Shown: positions 36,429 to 45,625, counted from the stretch's first letter. The stretch: DNA of 64,000 nucleotides from Ulvibacterium sp965228935 (GCF_965228935.1 NZ_OZ245846.1:3844001-3908000); one strand, 5' to 3'. The notes: a model not told the origin generated them from the letters alone. Numbers and translations are program-made.

Positions 36429-37695
36429 GAGAGTCGTCATTACGGGTCTCGGTGTCTGTGCGCCTAACGGAGTGGGCCTTGACGCATTTACGGACTCCTT
36501 GCGGTACGGGAAGAGTGGTATCCGCTTTCAACCTCAACTAAAGGAATTGAATTTTGGCTGTCAAATCGCGGGGGAACCCTTGATAAAGGATAATCTGATC
36601 AATCACTACTTTACGCCCCTGCAGCTTCGTGGTCTAAACGCCAGTGGCATCGTTTATGGCGTCATTGCAGGTATCGATGCATGGAAGGATGCCGGATTGG
36701 AACCCCAGGACAAGGACAAACCCGACTGGGAAAGCGGGATCGTATTCGGCACCGGGATCTTAGGGGTCGACAAATTTCGGGAATCCATCCATTTAGTGGA
36801 CGATCATAAGGTAAGGCGTTTGGGAAGTACCACCGTATTGCAGACCATGGCCAGTGGCATAAGTGCCTACTTAGGGGGTATTTTGGGTTGTGGCAATCAA
36901 GTAACCACCAATTCATCGGCCTGTACAACGGGAACCGAGGCTATATTAATGGCCTATGACCGCATTGTTTCAGGGAAGGCGGAACGCATGCTAGGCGGGA
37001 GTTGCAGTGATAGTGGGCCCTATGTTTGGGGGGGGTTCGACGCCATGCGTATTCTGCCCAGGCAGTATAACGATACGCCTTCCGAAGGCAGTAGGCCCCT
37101 CAGTGCCTCCGCGGCCGGATTCGTACCAAGTAGTGGGGCGGGAGCCTTGGTATTGGAATCCTTGGAAAGTGCCAAGGCCAGGGGAGTACGGATTTATGCC
37201 GAAGTATTGGGAGGAGCGGTCAACAGTGGCGGACAACGCGCAGGCGGTAGCATGACGGCCCCCAATAACGAAGCCGTACAAAGGTGTATCGTGCAGGCGA
37301 TAGGGCAAGCTGGAATCCAAAAAAATGAGGTGGACGTAATCAATGGCCATCTTACCGCAACGGTTAAAGACCCTATCGAAATCAAGAACTGGAGCCTTGC
37401 TCTGAAACGGGAGGGATCAGATTTTCCCTATGTCAATGCCTTTAAGAGCTTGTTCGGCCATTGTTTAGCGGCGGCTGGAAGTCTTGAGTGCGTTGGTGCC
37501 CTATTGCAATTTCAGCACAATTGCCTATTTGGCAATAGTAATTGTGAGGATTTGCACCCTGAGATTTCAAACAGGGTAGACGCTACCAAAATCCCCGTAA
37601 AAACACTGTCCTATTCCCCAAAAATTATCGCGAAAGCCAGTTTTGGTTTTGGAGATGTAAATGCATGTGTTATTTTTAGGGCTTTTAACGACTGA
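36421..37695 (+). CDS. Beta-ketoacyl-ACP synthase (FabF/KAS II-like)
   Basis: A 424-residue thiolase-fold condensing enzyme starting at TTG 36421 (MNRRVVITGLGVCAPNG). Catalytic Cys168 lies in NSSACTTGTEA; the two histidines are in INGHLTATVKDPIE and SLFGHCLAAAGS, so it is a full ketosynthase, not a chain-length factor. The GHLTAT sequence departs slightly from the usual GTGT/HGTAT, a sign of a specialised branch. It probably elongates acyl chains on the operon's own carrier protein. Confidence 0.88.
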   Translation: MNRRVVITGLGVCAPNGVGLDAFTDSLRYGKSGIRFQPQLKELNFGCQIAGEPLIKDNLINHYFTPLQLRGLNASGIVYGVIAGIDAWKDAGLEPQDKDKPDWESGIVFGTGILGVDKFRESIHLVDDHKVRRLGSTTVLQTMASGISAYLGGILGCGNQVTTNSSACTTGTEAILMAYDRIVSGKAERMLGGSCSDSGPYVWGGFDAMRILPRQYNDTPSEGSRPLSASAAGFVPSSGAGALVLESLESAKARGVRIYAEVLGGAVNSGGQRAGGSMTAPNNEAVQRCIVQAIGQAGIQKNEVDVINGHLTATVKDPIEIKNWSLALKREGSDFPYVNAFKSLFGHCLAAAGSLECVGALLQFQHNCLFGNSNCEDLHPEISNRVDATKIPVKTLSYSPKIIAKASFGFGDVNACVIFRAFND

Positions 37696-37735
37696 TGCCT
37701 CAACGACTTCCAGAAGTCTAAATTGCTATGAAAAG

Positions 37736-37987
37736 ATGAACGAAGAGCGCTATCACAAGCTAAGGGATATTATACGAATCTACCTTCCCGAAGATGTATC
37801 CGTTGGCGATATATCGGAAAAAAGTCATTTTACCAATGAGCTCAATATCAATTCCGCCCATCTGGTGGATATTGTCTTGGATGTTGAGGATGCATTTGAT
37901 ATTATGTTGGAGAACGAGGATATGGAACAGATGCAGACCGTGGGTGATGCCTTGGATATTATTGAGACCAAACTTTCAAAAAAATAG
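37736..37987 (+). CDS. Acyl carrier protein
   Basis: An 83-residue ACP starting at ATG 37736, within an open frame that begins earlier; the longer N-terminus is not ACP-like. The phosphopantetheine site is Ser40 in NINSAHLVDIVLDVE, where the usual Asp-Ser-Leu is Asn-Ser-Ala, then DAFDIMLENED and a C-terminal helix. It carries acyl intermediates for the ketosynthase, dehydratase and reductase next to it and may hand the chain to the type III PKS. Confidence 0.88.
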   Translation: MNEERYHKLRDIIRIYLPEDVSVGDISEKSHFTNELNINSAHLVDIVLDVEDAFDIMLENEDMEQMQTVGDALDIIETKLSKK

Positions 37988-37988
37988 G

Positions 37989-38417
37989 ATGAAGGAATTT
38001 TTAAAATGGGCCCTCCCCAGACTTAAAGTAGACAGGCGATTGATCTTGATTTATTGTATCGTCTATTTTTTGTGGGGCCTGGGGATGAATTGGTTCGGCA
38101 CACAAGTGGAAATCGCCAAATTTACCTATTGGTGGCAGGTGATTACCACCTATATCCTGTATATGGTACCTATTTCCCTTTTGTTGCGCGGCCTTCCCTT
38201 TCACACCCAGTACGCCTATGGCCTTATAGCCATGTGTCTTTTGGAGTTTGGCGGATACGCCTTGCAGACCTCATATGCCTATCCCGATAACATCTTGGAC
38301 CAGTTTTTTGGCATCCGCAATTTCTCCTTGGGAATGGCACTTTTCTTCGGACTTTATTTTCCCTTGGGCAATTGGGCCGTAGGCAAGATATACCATCTTG
38401 TTTTCAAACCCAACTAA
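37989..38417 (+). CDS. Four-helix membrane protein closing the polyketide operon
   Basis: 142 residues starting at ATG 37989, directly after the carrier-protein stop. Four hydrophobic segments are visible (LILIYCIVYFLWGLGMNWF, WWQVITTYILYMVPISLLL, YGLIAMCLLEFGGYAL, NFSLGMALFFGLYFPLGNW). No known family is recognised. Its fixed place at the end of the operon suggests it stores, moves or anchors the lipid product, but that is inference. Confidence 0.7.
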   Translation: MKEFLKWALPRLKVDRRLILIYCIVYFLWGLGMNWFGTQVEIAKFTYWWQVITTYILYMVPISLLLRGLPFHTQYAYGLIAMCLLEFGGYALQTSYAYPDNILDQFFGIRNFSLGMALFFGLYFPLGNWAVGKIYHLVFKPN

Positions 38418-38516
38418 CGGACTTAACCCTAAGGGCGTTCGGATGGTAATACTTCCCCAAAAGTGCATTTTAGCGCCTTGGTTTTTACGGATGCGCATTT
38501 ATGCTTCAAATTTAAC

Positions 38517-38547
38517 TTGTATAGACAGGTTGGGATTCCTATATTTG
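38517..38547 (+). promoter_or_regulatory. Promoter of the isomerase/GntR/deoC operon
   Basis: TTG (38517-38519), a 20-base spacer and TATATTTG (38540-38547), an exact Bacteroidota-type promoter 14 bases before the first start codon. Confidence 0.65.
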
Positions 38548-38561
38548 GGTAAAACACCATT

Positions 38562-39479
38562 ATGTTTCATCTAGGATTTGTAAGTGCCATACTGGCGGAG
38601 AAGAGTTTTCGGGAAGTCGTTCATTTTGCCTCGGAAAATGGGTTTCAATGTATTGAGGCGATGTGCTGGCCCAAAGGTGGGGAGGATACACGTCGCTATG
38701 CCGGTGTAACCCATATTGATGTGGATACCTTGGATGCCCAAAGGGATGCCATTCAGCAAGTATTGCAGGAAAAAGACATCTATATATCCGGATTGGGGTA
38801 TTATCCCAACCCCCTGGATCCGAATATGGAAAATGCCTCGGTCTATATTGAACATCTCAAGAAGTTGATTTCCGCTGCCCCAAAATTGGGGATACCTGTG
38901 GTAAATACCTTTATCGGAAGGAATCCGCAAAAGAACGTGGACTATAATCTGGATAGGTTCAAGGAAGTTTGGCCGGATATCATCACCTTGGCCGAAAAGG
39001 AGGGTGTTCGGATAGGGATTGAGAATTGTCCCATGCTTTTTACCCGGGATGAATGGCCCGGAGGCAAAAATCTGGCGATTTCCCCGGCAATTTGGGATAA
39101 AATGTTCAACCTGATTCCCAGCGATAACTTCGGACTCAATTACGATCCGTCCCATTTGGTATGGATGCAAATGGATGAAATACAGCCGATCTATGATTTT
39201 AGGGACAAGCTGTTCCATATTCATCTAAAGGACGTAAAAGTGTACAAGGACAAACTGGATAAGGTGGGCATATTGGCCTATCCCTTGGAATATCACTCGC
39301 CCAAGATACCGGGATTGGGGGATGTACGGTGGCGCGATTTCTTTTCTGCCCTTACCACCGTGGGCTATAAAGGCCCCGTTTGCATAGAGGTGGAGGATAA
39401 GGCCTTTGAAGGTTCTGAAGCCGATGTGAGGGCCGCAATCTTGACCAGTCGCAATTATCTGCGTCAATTTTTATCCTGA
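38562..39479 (+). CDS. Sugar phosphate isomerase/epimerase (xylose-isomerase-like TIM barrel)
   Basis: 305 residues of the AP-endonuclease-2/xylose-isomerase-like barrel family: RIGIENCPMLF, GLNYDPSHLVW, LFHIHLKDVKV and VCIEVEDKAFEG carry the metal-binding Glu/Asp/His of the family. Members isomerise or epimerise sugars or keto-acids such as hydroxypyruvate; the substrate cannot be read. It shares its stop codon base with the GntR gene start (TGATGG), so the two are coupled. Confidence 0.85.
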   Translation: MFHLGFVSAILAEKSFREVVHFASENGFQCIEAMCWPKGGEDTRRYAGVTHIDVDTLDAQRDAIQQVLQEKDIYISGLGYYPNPLDPNMENASVYIEHLKKLISAAPKLGIPVVNTFIGRNPQKNVDYNLDRFKEVWPDIITLAEKEGVRIGIENCPMLFTRDEWPGGKNLAISPAIWDKMFNLIPSDNFGLNYDPSHLVWMQMDEIQPIYDFRDKLFHIHLKDVKVYKDKLDKVGILAYPLEYHSPKIPGLGDVRWRDFFSALTTVGYKGPVCIEVEDKAFEGSEADVRAAILTSRNYLRQFLS

Positions 39480-40195
39480 TGGAGAAGACCCTGCCCCAAT
39501 ATAAAAAGCTTCATCTGACCCTAAAGCAAGGTATTCTTTCGGGAGCTATTTCCAAAGGTTCCCTATTGCCCTCCGAAAATGAATTGAGCGCCAAATATAA
39601 CATTACCAGGGCCACGGTACGGCAGGGATTGCAGGAACTGGTTCGCGAAGGATTTATCGAAAAGCGAATGGGTATTGGAAGTGTGGTGGTCAATGACCGA
39701 AAGACCCTGGGACTTTTAACCTTCAAGGGGTTTTCCGAAGTTTTGGAATCCTCTGCATTGTCGTCCACTACACAGAACCTAAAAATGGGGGAGATCGGGG
39801 TTTGGCCATCCCCATTTTTCTATGAACTCACCCCATCCGAAAAGGAGGAGGGCTGTTTTTTCCTGGAACGTTTGAGAAGCGTGGAGGGGCATCCCGTAAT
39901 GTTGGAGTTTACCTATATTCCACAAAAGGGCGTTCCCAAGCTAGTGGAGACCATGGGGAAGGGTTCGCTGTTTGCCACCTTGCAGCAGGCATACAAAATT
40001 GAAATTCTAAAGGTGCTACAGGATGTAAGGGCCATACATGCCCCGAAAACCATTCTAAAACGTTTGAATCTGGCTCCCAATACCCCCGTACTTCATATCC
40101 ATAGAAAATACCTGACTACCAAATCCGATTTTCACATCTATAGTTCGCTGTATTGCAACACCGAAAAGTACGCGATAAGTAATTTTTTTAATTAA
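39479..40195 (+). CDS. GntR-family (HutC/UTRA) transcriptional regulator
   Basis: 238 residues: an N-terminal winged helix with GSLLPSENELSAKYNITRAT (typical GntR recognition helix) and a C-terminal UTRA ligand-binding domain (FLERLRSVEGHPVMLEFTY; a late LHIHRKYLTT). Such regulators usually repress their own operon until a phosphorylated sugar binds. It is encoded inside the operon it probably controls, between the isomerase and deoC, overlapping the isomerase stop. Confidence 0.92.
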   Translation: MEKTLPQYKKLHLTLKQGILSGAISKGSLLPSENELSAKYNITRATVRQGLQELVREGFIEKRMGIGSVVVNDRKTLGLLTFKGFSEVLESSALSSTTQNLKMGEIGVWPSPFFYELTPSEKEEGCFFLERLRSVEGHPVMLEFTYIPQKGVPKLVETMGKGSLFATLQQAYKIEILKVLQDVRAIHAPKTILKRLNLAPNTPVLHIHRKYLTTKSDFHIYSSLYCNTEKYAISNFFN

Positions 40196-40210
40196 AACCC
40201 AATAGTTCCA

Positions 40211-40978
40211 ATGATAGTACATCCTAAAGTCCATGAGCTCGCCAAAATGATCGATCACTCCCTTTTACATCCCACTATGACGGATGCCGATATGCTAAAA
40301 GGCTGTAAAATAGCCCTTGACTATGATGTGGCCTCGGTATGCATAAAGCCGTATGCCGTTCCCTTGGCGGTGGAGATTTTAAAGAACTCCAACGTATTGG
40401 TAGGTACGGTAATTGGGTTTCCCCATGGGAATTCCACCCTGGAGATCAAAGTGGCGGAAACGCTACAGGCCTGTAAGGATGGCGCCGTTGAAATTGATAT
40501 GGTAGTAAATATTGGGAAGGTCTTACAGGAAGATTGGGACTATGTGGAACGCGAAATCGCAGCGGTCTGCAAGGCGACCCATGAAAATAACGGAATTCTT
40601 AAAGTCATTTTCGAGAACGACCACCTCCCCGAGGACAAGTATAAGATCAGGCTCTGCGAAATATGCTCCAAACTGGGTGTAGACTTTGTGAAGACCAGTA
40701 CCGGCTATGGTTTTGTAAAAGGAGCGGACGGGAGCTACAATTATAAAGGGGCAACCTCCAAAGATCTGGAGCTGATGCGTTCCCATTCCGATCCCCAAGT
40801 ACAGGTTAAGGCGGCTGGGGGCGTACGTACCTTGGACGGCCTGCTAGAGGTAAGGGCCTTTGGCGTAAGCCGTATTGGGGCTACGGCCACCGTGGCCATC
40901 ATCCAGGAAGCCAAGGAACGATTTGGGGACGGGGCGGACAAGGATGTGGTCATTGCCGATACACCCAGTGGGTATTAA
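40211..40978 (+). CDS. deoC: Deoxyribose-phosphate aldolase
   Basis: A 255-residue DERA enzyme that splits 2-deoxyribose-5-phosphate into acetaldehyde and glyceraldehyde-3-phosphate. The Schiff-base Lys161 is in DFVKTSTGYG; the second active-site Lys is in QVKAAGGVRTL; TVIGFPHGNST is the usual early motif. Length is normal. In this operon, with an isomerase, GntR regulator and oxidoreductase and without deoA/deoD, it may act on another aldol substrate. Confidence 0.93.
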   Translation: MIVHPKVHELAKMIDHSLLHPTMTDADMLKGCKIALDYDVASVCIKPYAVPLAVEILKNSNVLVGTVIGFPHGNSTLEIKVAETLQACKDGAVEIDMVVNIGKVLQEDWDYVEREIAAVCKATHENNGILKVIFENDHLPEDKYKIRLCEICSKLGVDFVKTSTGYGFVKGADGSYNYKGATSKDLELMRSHSDPQVQVKAAGGVRTLDGLLEVRAFGVSRIGATATVAIIQEAKERFGDGADKDVVIADTPSGY

Positions 40979-41000
40979 TACGAACTAACGGATAAGTGCC

Positions 41001-42149
41001 ATGAAAAAAATACGAATCGGCGTTGCGGGCTTGGGGTTCATTGGCCCCATACATATTGAAGCATTGCGAAGAATACCAGGTCTGGAAGTGGTTTCCGTCC
41101 ACCATCACAACGATGCCATCCAAATGAAGGCGGAACAATTGGGAATAGAACGGTATTACCAGGATTACGATACCTTTTTAAGTAGTGACCAATTGGATTG
41201 CGTACACATCTGCACCCCCAATTTCCTTCATTTTGAAATGGCCCAAAAGGCTATGGCCCAAGGCCTGCACGTGGTCTGTGAAAAACCCCTGGCGACCCAA
41301 ATTTCGGAGGCCGAGGAACTAGTGGCCCTGGCAAAAAGCAAAAATCGCGTAAATGCCGTCCACTTCAACATACGCTACTATCCGCTGATACGGCAAATGA
41401 AAATGATGCGGGAGAAGGGCGAATTGGGAAGCATTCATACCGTCCTGGGATCGTATTTTCAGGATTGGCTCTTTTATGAGACCGATTACAATTGGCGGTT
41501 GGAACCTGAAAAATCCGGTGAATCCCGAGCGGTTGCGGATATAGGCTCCCATCTTTTGGATCTCTTGGAATACATTACTGGACTCAAGATTACAGCGGTT
41601 ATGGCCGATTTTAATACGGTCCATAAGACCCGTAAAAAACCCCTGGTTCCTGTGGAAACGTATTCCGGAAAGCTTTTGAAACCTGAGGACTATGCCGATA
41701 TTCCCATAGATACTGAGGATACGGCCCACGTTCTGCTTCGGTTTAACAATGGCCATACGGGATCTATAACCGTAAGCCAAGTCGCGGCAGGGCGAAAGAA
41801 CCGTTTGGCCTTGGAAATTTCGGCTTCCAAATTGAGCCTGGCTTGGGAATCCGAAAAGCCCAATGAACTTTGGATAGGAAAACGGGACGAAGCCAATGAT
41901 TTACTGTTTCGAGATCCCAGTTTGTTCCATACCGAGGCCGGCCAAATCGCTTCCTATCCCGGAGGGCATAACGAGGGCTTTGCGGATACCTCCAAGCAGC
42001 TGTTCCGAGAAGTTTATGGGGCGATACGAACAGGCCGACCCCAAGCTGAATGGAAATTTCCGGATTTTACCGACGGATTGCGGGAATTGGTATTGGCGGA
42101 AGCCATCATTGTCAGCAACAAACAACAAGCCTGGGTAAATGTACCCTAA
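41001..42149 (+). CDS. Gfo/Idh/MocA family oxidoreductase
   Basis: A 382-residue NAD(P)-dependent sugar oxidoreductase: Rossmann start VAGLGFIGPIHIEALRR, CEKPLATQISEAEEL (EKP motif) and a C-terminal alpha/beta domain with ESRAVADIGSHLLDLLEY. It oxidises a sugar or inositol hydroxyl. It is the last gene of the isomerase-GntR-deoC operon, 22 bases after deoC, and its stop overlaps the convergent TerC gene by four bases. Confidence 0.92.
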   Translation: MKKIRIGVAGLGFIGPIHIEALRRIPGLEVVSVHHHNDAIQMKAEQLGIERYYQDYDTFLSSDQLDCVHICTPNFLHFEMAQKAMAQGLHVVCEKPLATQISEAEELVALAKSKNRVNAVHFNIRYYPLIRQMKMMREKGELGSIHTVLGSYFQDWLFYETDYNWRLEPEKSGESRAVADIGSHLLDLLEYITGLKITAVMADFNTVHKTRKKPLVPVETYSGKLLKPEDYADIPIDTEDTAHVLLRFNNGHTGSITVSQVAAGRKNRLALEISASKLSLAWESEKPNELWIGKRDEANDLLFRDPSLFHTEAGQIASYPGGHNEGFADTSKQLFREVYGAIRTGRPQAEWKFPDFTDGLRELVLAEAIIVSNKQQAWVNVP

Positions 42150-43114
42150 GATTTCGGTGAAACGTCCCCAGTTTCCTTCTTTTTTTCGGGGATTATCAGG
42201 GAAGCCACGATTCCAACAACAAGGGATGCCGTGATTACAGTCAATGATACCCATTCGGGCAGTTCAATTTGATGGGCGAACAGCATTTTGAGACCTACAA
42301 AGGCCAAAATGACTACAAGGCTATAATTTATAAAACGAAACTTTTGCAGCATTCGTGATATCAGAAAATACATGGAACGCAGTCCTAAAATGGCCAGGAT
42401 GTTGGAACTAAATACAATGAATGGATCTGCGGTAATGGCCAGAATAGCCGGAATACTATCCAAGGCAAAAAGGACATCGGTAACCTCAATGATGACCAAG
42501 GCCACAAATAGGGGAGTGGCAGCGGTGACCCCCATACGTTTTACAAAGAAATCATGTCCGTTGATGGTCGTTGTTATGGGGTACAACTTTTTAAGCTGTC
42601 TAAACATGAAGGATTTTTGCGGATCGAATTCGGAATCGTCCGACCGTAGCATCTTAAAGGCCGTATAGAGCAGGAACGCCCCGAACACGTAAATGATCCA
42701 ATCGAATATGTTGATTAAGGCCACCCCAAAAACGATCATAAGCCCTCGAAACACGATAGCGCCGAGAATCCCCCAAAAAAGCACCCGGTGTTGGTAGAGT
42801 GGGGGGATGTTAAACGTGGCGAAGATTACGGCAATGACAAATACGTTATCGATACTTAGGGAAAGTTCTATTAGGTATCCGGTAACATATTTAAGAACCG
42901 CGGCGTTGGGTGTCAACCCCGTAGGGTTTTCTACCAATCCACTGGAGAACAACCAATAGATGACCCCACTAAAACCCAGGGCCACGGATACCCAAAGTGC
43001 GGTCCACATTCCGGCTTCCTTGCTGCGTATAACATGTTCATGCCGATGGAACACCCCAAGATCCAAGGCCAAGAAAACCATGACCAAGGCAATAAACAGA
43101 ACCCATATCCACAT
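42146..43114 (-). CDS. TerC family integral membrane protein
   Basis: 322 residues with about eight membrane helices. Family marks are VFLALDLGVFHR at the start, LIELSLSIDNVFVIAVIF with the acidic residues lined up in the membrane, and LFALDSIPAILAIT. TerC/Alx proteins take part in tellurium resistance and manganese export. It is a single-gene unit, convergent with the oxidoreductase. Confidence 0.93.
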   Translation of the reverse strand: MWIWVLFIALVMVFLALDLGVFHRHEHVIRSKEAGMWTALWVSVALGFSGVIYWLFSSGLVENPTGLTPNAAVLKYVTGYLIELSLSIDNVFVIAVIFATFNIPPLYQHRVLFWGILGAIVFRGLMIVFGVALINIFDWIIYVFGAFLLYTAFKMLRSDDSEFDPQKSFMFRQLKKLYPITTTINGHDFFVKRMGVTAATPLFVALVIIEVTDVLFALDSIPAILAITADPFIVFSSNILAILGLRSMYFLISRMLQKFRFINYSLVVILAFVGLKMLFAHQIELPEWVSLTVITASLVVGIVASLIIPEKKKETGDVSPKS

Positions 43115-43190
43115 AGCGCATTTTTAAGGCGCCAAGTTAACAATCCATTTTTTGATGGCAATAGATCTTGGAAAAGAATTTGACCGACCG

Positions 43191-43700
43191 CTAGTCCAGG
43201 GTCAGCAGGAGAGTTACGACTACTTCATTGTCCTCCCTTTGTTTTTTAATGTTGATTCCAAAATCCGAGGAAAATAGGGTAGTGGTCCCCCTTAACCGAT
43301 TCGCCTTTTGGGTAAAATCCAAGGTCAGCGGTTTGGTTTTTCCCTTTAGGGTAAGATTGCCCATAACTTTAAAACCCGTAACGGTGGTTTCTACGGAAGT
43401 GCTTTCAAAATGTATTTCCGGATAGGTGTCCGCATTGAAATATTTTTTGCCCTTTAAGGACCAGTCCCGAAGAAAATTCCCGGTCTTTAGGGTTTCCACA
43501 TTTACGGAACCGGTAAAGTTTGAGGCGGATAGGTTATCCGTATCAATAGAGGAGGAGGAGCTAAAACCCGAAATGCTTCCGTCCACATTCTTGGATACAA
43601 AAGTAAAGCTGATCTCTGCCGTGGAAATTCCATTTTGGGCAAGGACAAGGGTGGACTGTACAAGCGATAAGACTAGAAAAAGAATTCCTTTGGATTTCAT
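43191..43700 (-). CDS. YceI family periplasmic protein
   Basis: 169 residues with signal peptide (GILFLVLSLVQSTLVLAQ) and a YceI lipocalin-like barrel: SAEISFTFVSKNVDGSISG, NADTYPEIHFEST, MGNLTLKGKTKPLTLDF. YceI proteins bind isoprenoid-type lipids in a barrel and are linked to stress; ligand here unknown. A TACCTTTG -7 box lies on the reverse strand at 43726-43733, 25 bases upstream. Confidence 0.9.
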   Translation of the reverse strand: MKSKGILFLVLSLVQSTLVLAQNGISTAEISFTFVSKNVDGSISGFSSSSSIDTDNLSASNFTGSVNVETLKTGNFLRDWSLKGKKYFNADTYPEIHFESTSVETTVTGFKVMGNLTLKGKTKPLTLDFTQKANRLRGTTTLFSSDFGINIKKQREDNEVVVTLLLTLD

Positions 43701-43853
43701 ACGATGAACGATTCATGAAGTGTGCCAAAGGTAACCAATAATTTGGGTCGATAAAAAGAAGGTAAAATTCGATATAGCGTCCGGTGTAGCCGGGAATTCG
43801 TGTAGTGTCCTAAAAATATGGTATTTTGAGGATAGAACATATTTAATCTTGAA

Positions 43854-44192
43854 ATGAAAAATTTGGCGAGCTGCACGCTTGGGTTGCTTACCTTGCTTTT
43901 GGGGGTGCATACCTTAACCGCCCAGACCACGGAAAATGAGGAATTGAAAGTCAACAAACGGACCTATATGGAACGTTTTGAACCCCGACTGATTAAATCG
44001 GTAGAGGAGCGGTTGGCACTGAAGCAATTGCGAATAGCCGAGATGCGCCGAAAAATGCGGATTCTGGACTCTCTGGATATTTCCGAACGCAAGCGTAGGG
44101 CCTTGCAAAATGACCTTCATGAGAATCCCTTTTCCCATAGACTTTCCAAGACCTGGGTGGATATCGAATTTGGGAACGAGGAGGAGGATTAA
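43854..44192 (+). CDS. Small periplasmic protein, unknown
   Basis: 112 residues with an N-terminal signal (LGLLTLLLGVHTLTAQ) and a highly charged, helical mature part (RLALKQLRIAEMRRKMR). No family recognised. It lies between YceI and the hibernation factor, divergent from YceI. Start codon ATG 43854 gives a normal signal peptide. Confidence 0.65.
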   Translation: MKNLASCTLGLLTLLLGVHTLTAQTTENEELKVNKRTYMERFEPRLIKSVEERLALKQLRIAEMRRKMRILDSLDISERKRRALQNDLHENPFSHRLSKTWVDIEFGNEEED

Positions 44193-44257
44193 GATTCCTC
44201 TTTATGCTTAGGGTATTGCACAGGATTACGGGTGGTCATACCTATGTATCTACCGCT

Positions 44258-44560
44258 TTAGCGTGACTTCATTTTTTCCTTTCGCTTCCGGAGTTGTCGA
44301 CGCAGGTCGTCCACCGATTCCGAGATAGAGGCCTCAAAGGAAGCATGGCTGGCTTCCGCAAAGAGTCGTGGCCCCGGGGCACTTAGGCGAATATTACAGA
44401 TTTTGCCCGTGTCCGGTTCCGAGGTGTTCTCCGTCTTAAAAAAGACATCGGCCCGGACGATGAAATCGTACTTGTCCACCAATTTATTGATTTTCTTGGA
44501 TGCCAATTCCTCCAATCGGCCGCTGGCCTGGACATCATGATACTCAAAATGGATGTTCAT
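44258..44560 (-). CDS. Ribosome hibernation-promoting factor/RaiA-like protein
   Basis: 100 residues starting at ATG 44560 (MNIHFEYHDVQASGRL); the upstream in-frame extension is hydrophobic and not part of the family. It shows the HPF/RaiA pattern: SKKINKLVDKYDFIVRADVFF, then a beta-strand region and a C-terminal basic tail (RRQLRKRKEKMKSR). These proteins bind the small ribosomal subunit in stationary phase and prevent translation. Confidence 0.85.
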   Translation of the reverse strand: MNIHFEYHDVQASGRLEELASKKINKLVDKYDFIVRADVFFKTENTSEPDTGKICNIRLSAPGPRLFAEASHASFEASISESVDDLRRQLRKRKEKMKSR

Positions 44561-44754
44561 GGGATACAATTTAGGTTTGCGGGGAAAGATAAAGAGAAGC
44601 GAAATGAAAATCAAATACACCCTATTTAAACTAAACTTAAAGTTTATTCTAAAAAAACGTTAAAGTCTGATAATCGGCGGATTAGGGATATGATTTTTTT
44701 CTAATTTTAAGCGTACTGTGAGATATTGGCTATAACCCCCTAAATCCGTATCCT

Positions 44755-45099
44755 ATGAAATCCCTAAAAGGAGACTACAGAGCACCCATCCAAGACCACC
44801 TTGAAAAAAGCACTTTGGTATTGAAATTGGAGCGTAGTCAACAGAATGTGGGACAGTTACGGAACAAATTGAATTCCTATGTCTGCGAGCCAAAGACCTA
44901 TAGCTTGTTCGAACGGATAGAAGCCTTAAGGAACGGTTTGGATACCTTAAGTAGTACCAATAAGGAAATTATACTATCATTACGGGGACCTAAAACACAC
45001 ACAGGTGATTTTGTAGACCGAGTTCGGCAGCAGTTCTTGGCATTCAATGAGCTGCAGCGGGGGGTGGAAGAGTATATGCGTGGGGTTCGGAATTATTGA
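44755..45099 (+). CDS. Unknown small helical protein
   Basis: 114 hydrophilic residues, rich in Leu/Glu/Arg, with no signal peptide and no recognised family (LERSQQNVGQLRNKLN, ERIEALRNGLDTLSSTN). It looks like a coiled coil of about 100 residues. It is followed by a bidirectional terminator. Start chosen at ATG 44755. Confidence 0.6.
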   Translation: MKSLKGDYRAPIQDHLEKSTLVLKLERSQQNVGQLRNKLNSYVCEPKTYSLFERIEALRNGLDTLSSTNKEIILSLRGPKTHTGDFVDRVRQQFLAFNELQRGVEEYMRGVRNY

Positions 45100-45126
45100 C
45101 CCGGGTACATCCCATTTTCAAATAAA

Positions 45127-45156
45127 AAACCCTGATTGTTGTTTCAATCAGGGTTT
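45127..45156. terminator. Bidirectional Rho-independent terminator
   Basis: AAACCCTGATTG (45127-45138) pairs perfectly with CAATCAGGGTTT (45145-45156) over a six-base loop, with A- and T-runs on both sides. It lies between the convergent ends of the small helical protein and the lipoprotein genes. Confidence 0.88.
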
Positions 45157-45178
45157 TCTAATTCAGATTGCTTTCTTT

Positions 45179-45625
45179 TTAGTCAGCATTTGCGCCGATA
45201 TTGGCAGCCGAGATAACGGTGTAATCATCCGGACTTTCGTGAATGCTCACATGCCCATCCAATTGTAACAGGCCCTCATAGGAAATTGAAGTTCCCACGT
45301 CCAGTTTTGAAACGGTAGTCCTGCTGATTTGACATTCACAGGGATTTAGCGTTAAGGCAACGGCGCCACCTTCTTCCGAAGTATTGAATCGGATATAGGC
45401 AGGATGCACGGCCACGGAGGAACCATCGTCCAATTCCACCAAGACTTCTGTTTTGCCATCACTATCTTCGGTAAAGGTTACCGTTCCTGTAATACCAGTC
45501 GCTCCAATGGCCTGCAATTTATATTCGGTACTTTGAAGGATTACGGTAGATACATCATCCTTTTTACAACTTGTAGTAATCAATATCAATGCCAATGCAG
45601 ATAGAAAAAAAGGGGAACTTTTCAT
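45179..45625 (-). CDS. Small lipoprotein, unknown
   Basis: 148 residues with an SPII signal (LSALALILITTSC) followed by KKDD and a beta-rich domain (GTVTFTEDSDGKTEVLVELDDG, about residues 50-70). No family recognised. It is the last gene before the AT-rich accessory region; its promoter side opens into a 760-base gap. Confidence 0.65.
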   Translation of the reverse strand: MKSSPFFLSALALILITTSCKKDDVSTVILQSTEYKLQAIGATGITGTVTFTEDSDGKTEVLVELDDGSSVAVHPAYIRFNTSEEGGAVALTLNPCECQISRTTVSKLDVGTSISYEGLLQLDGHVSIHESPDDYTVISAANIGANAD

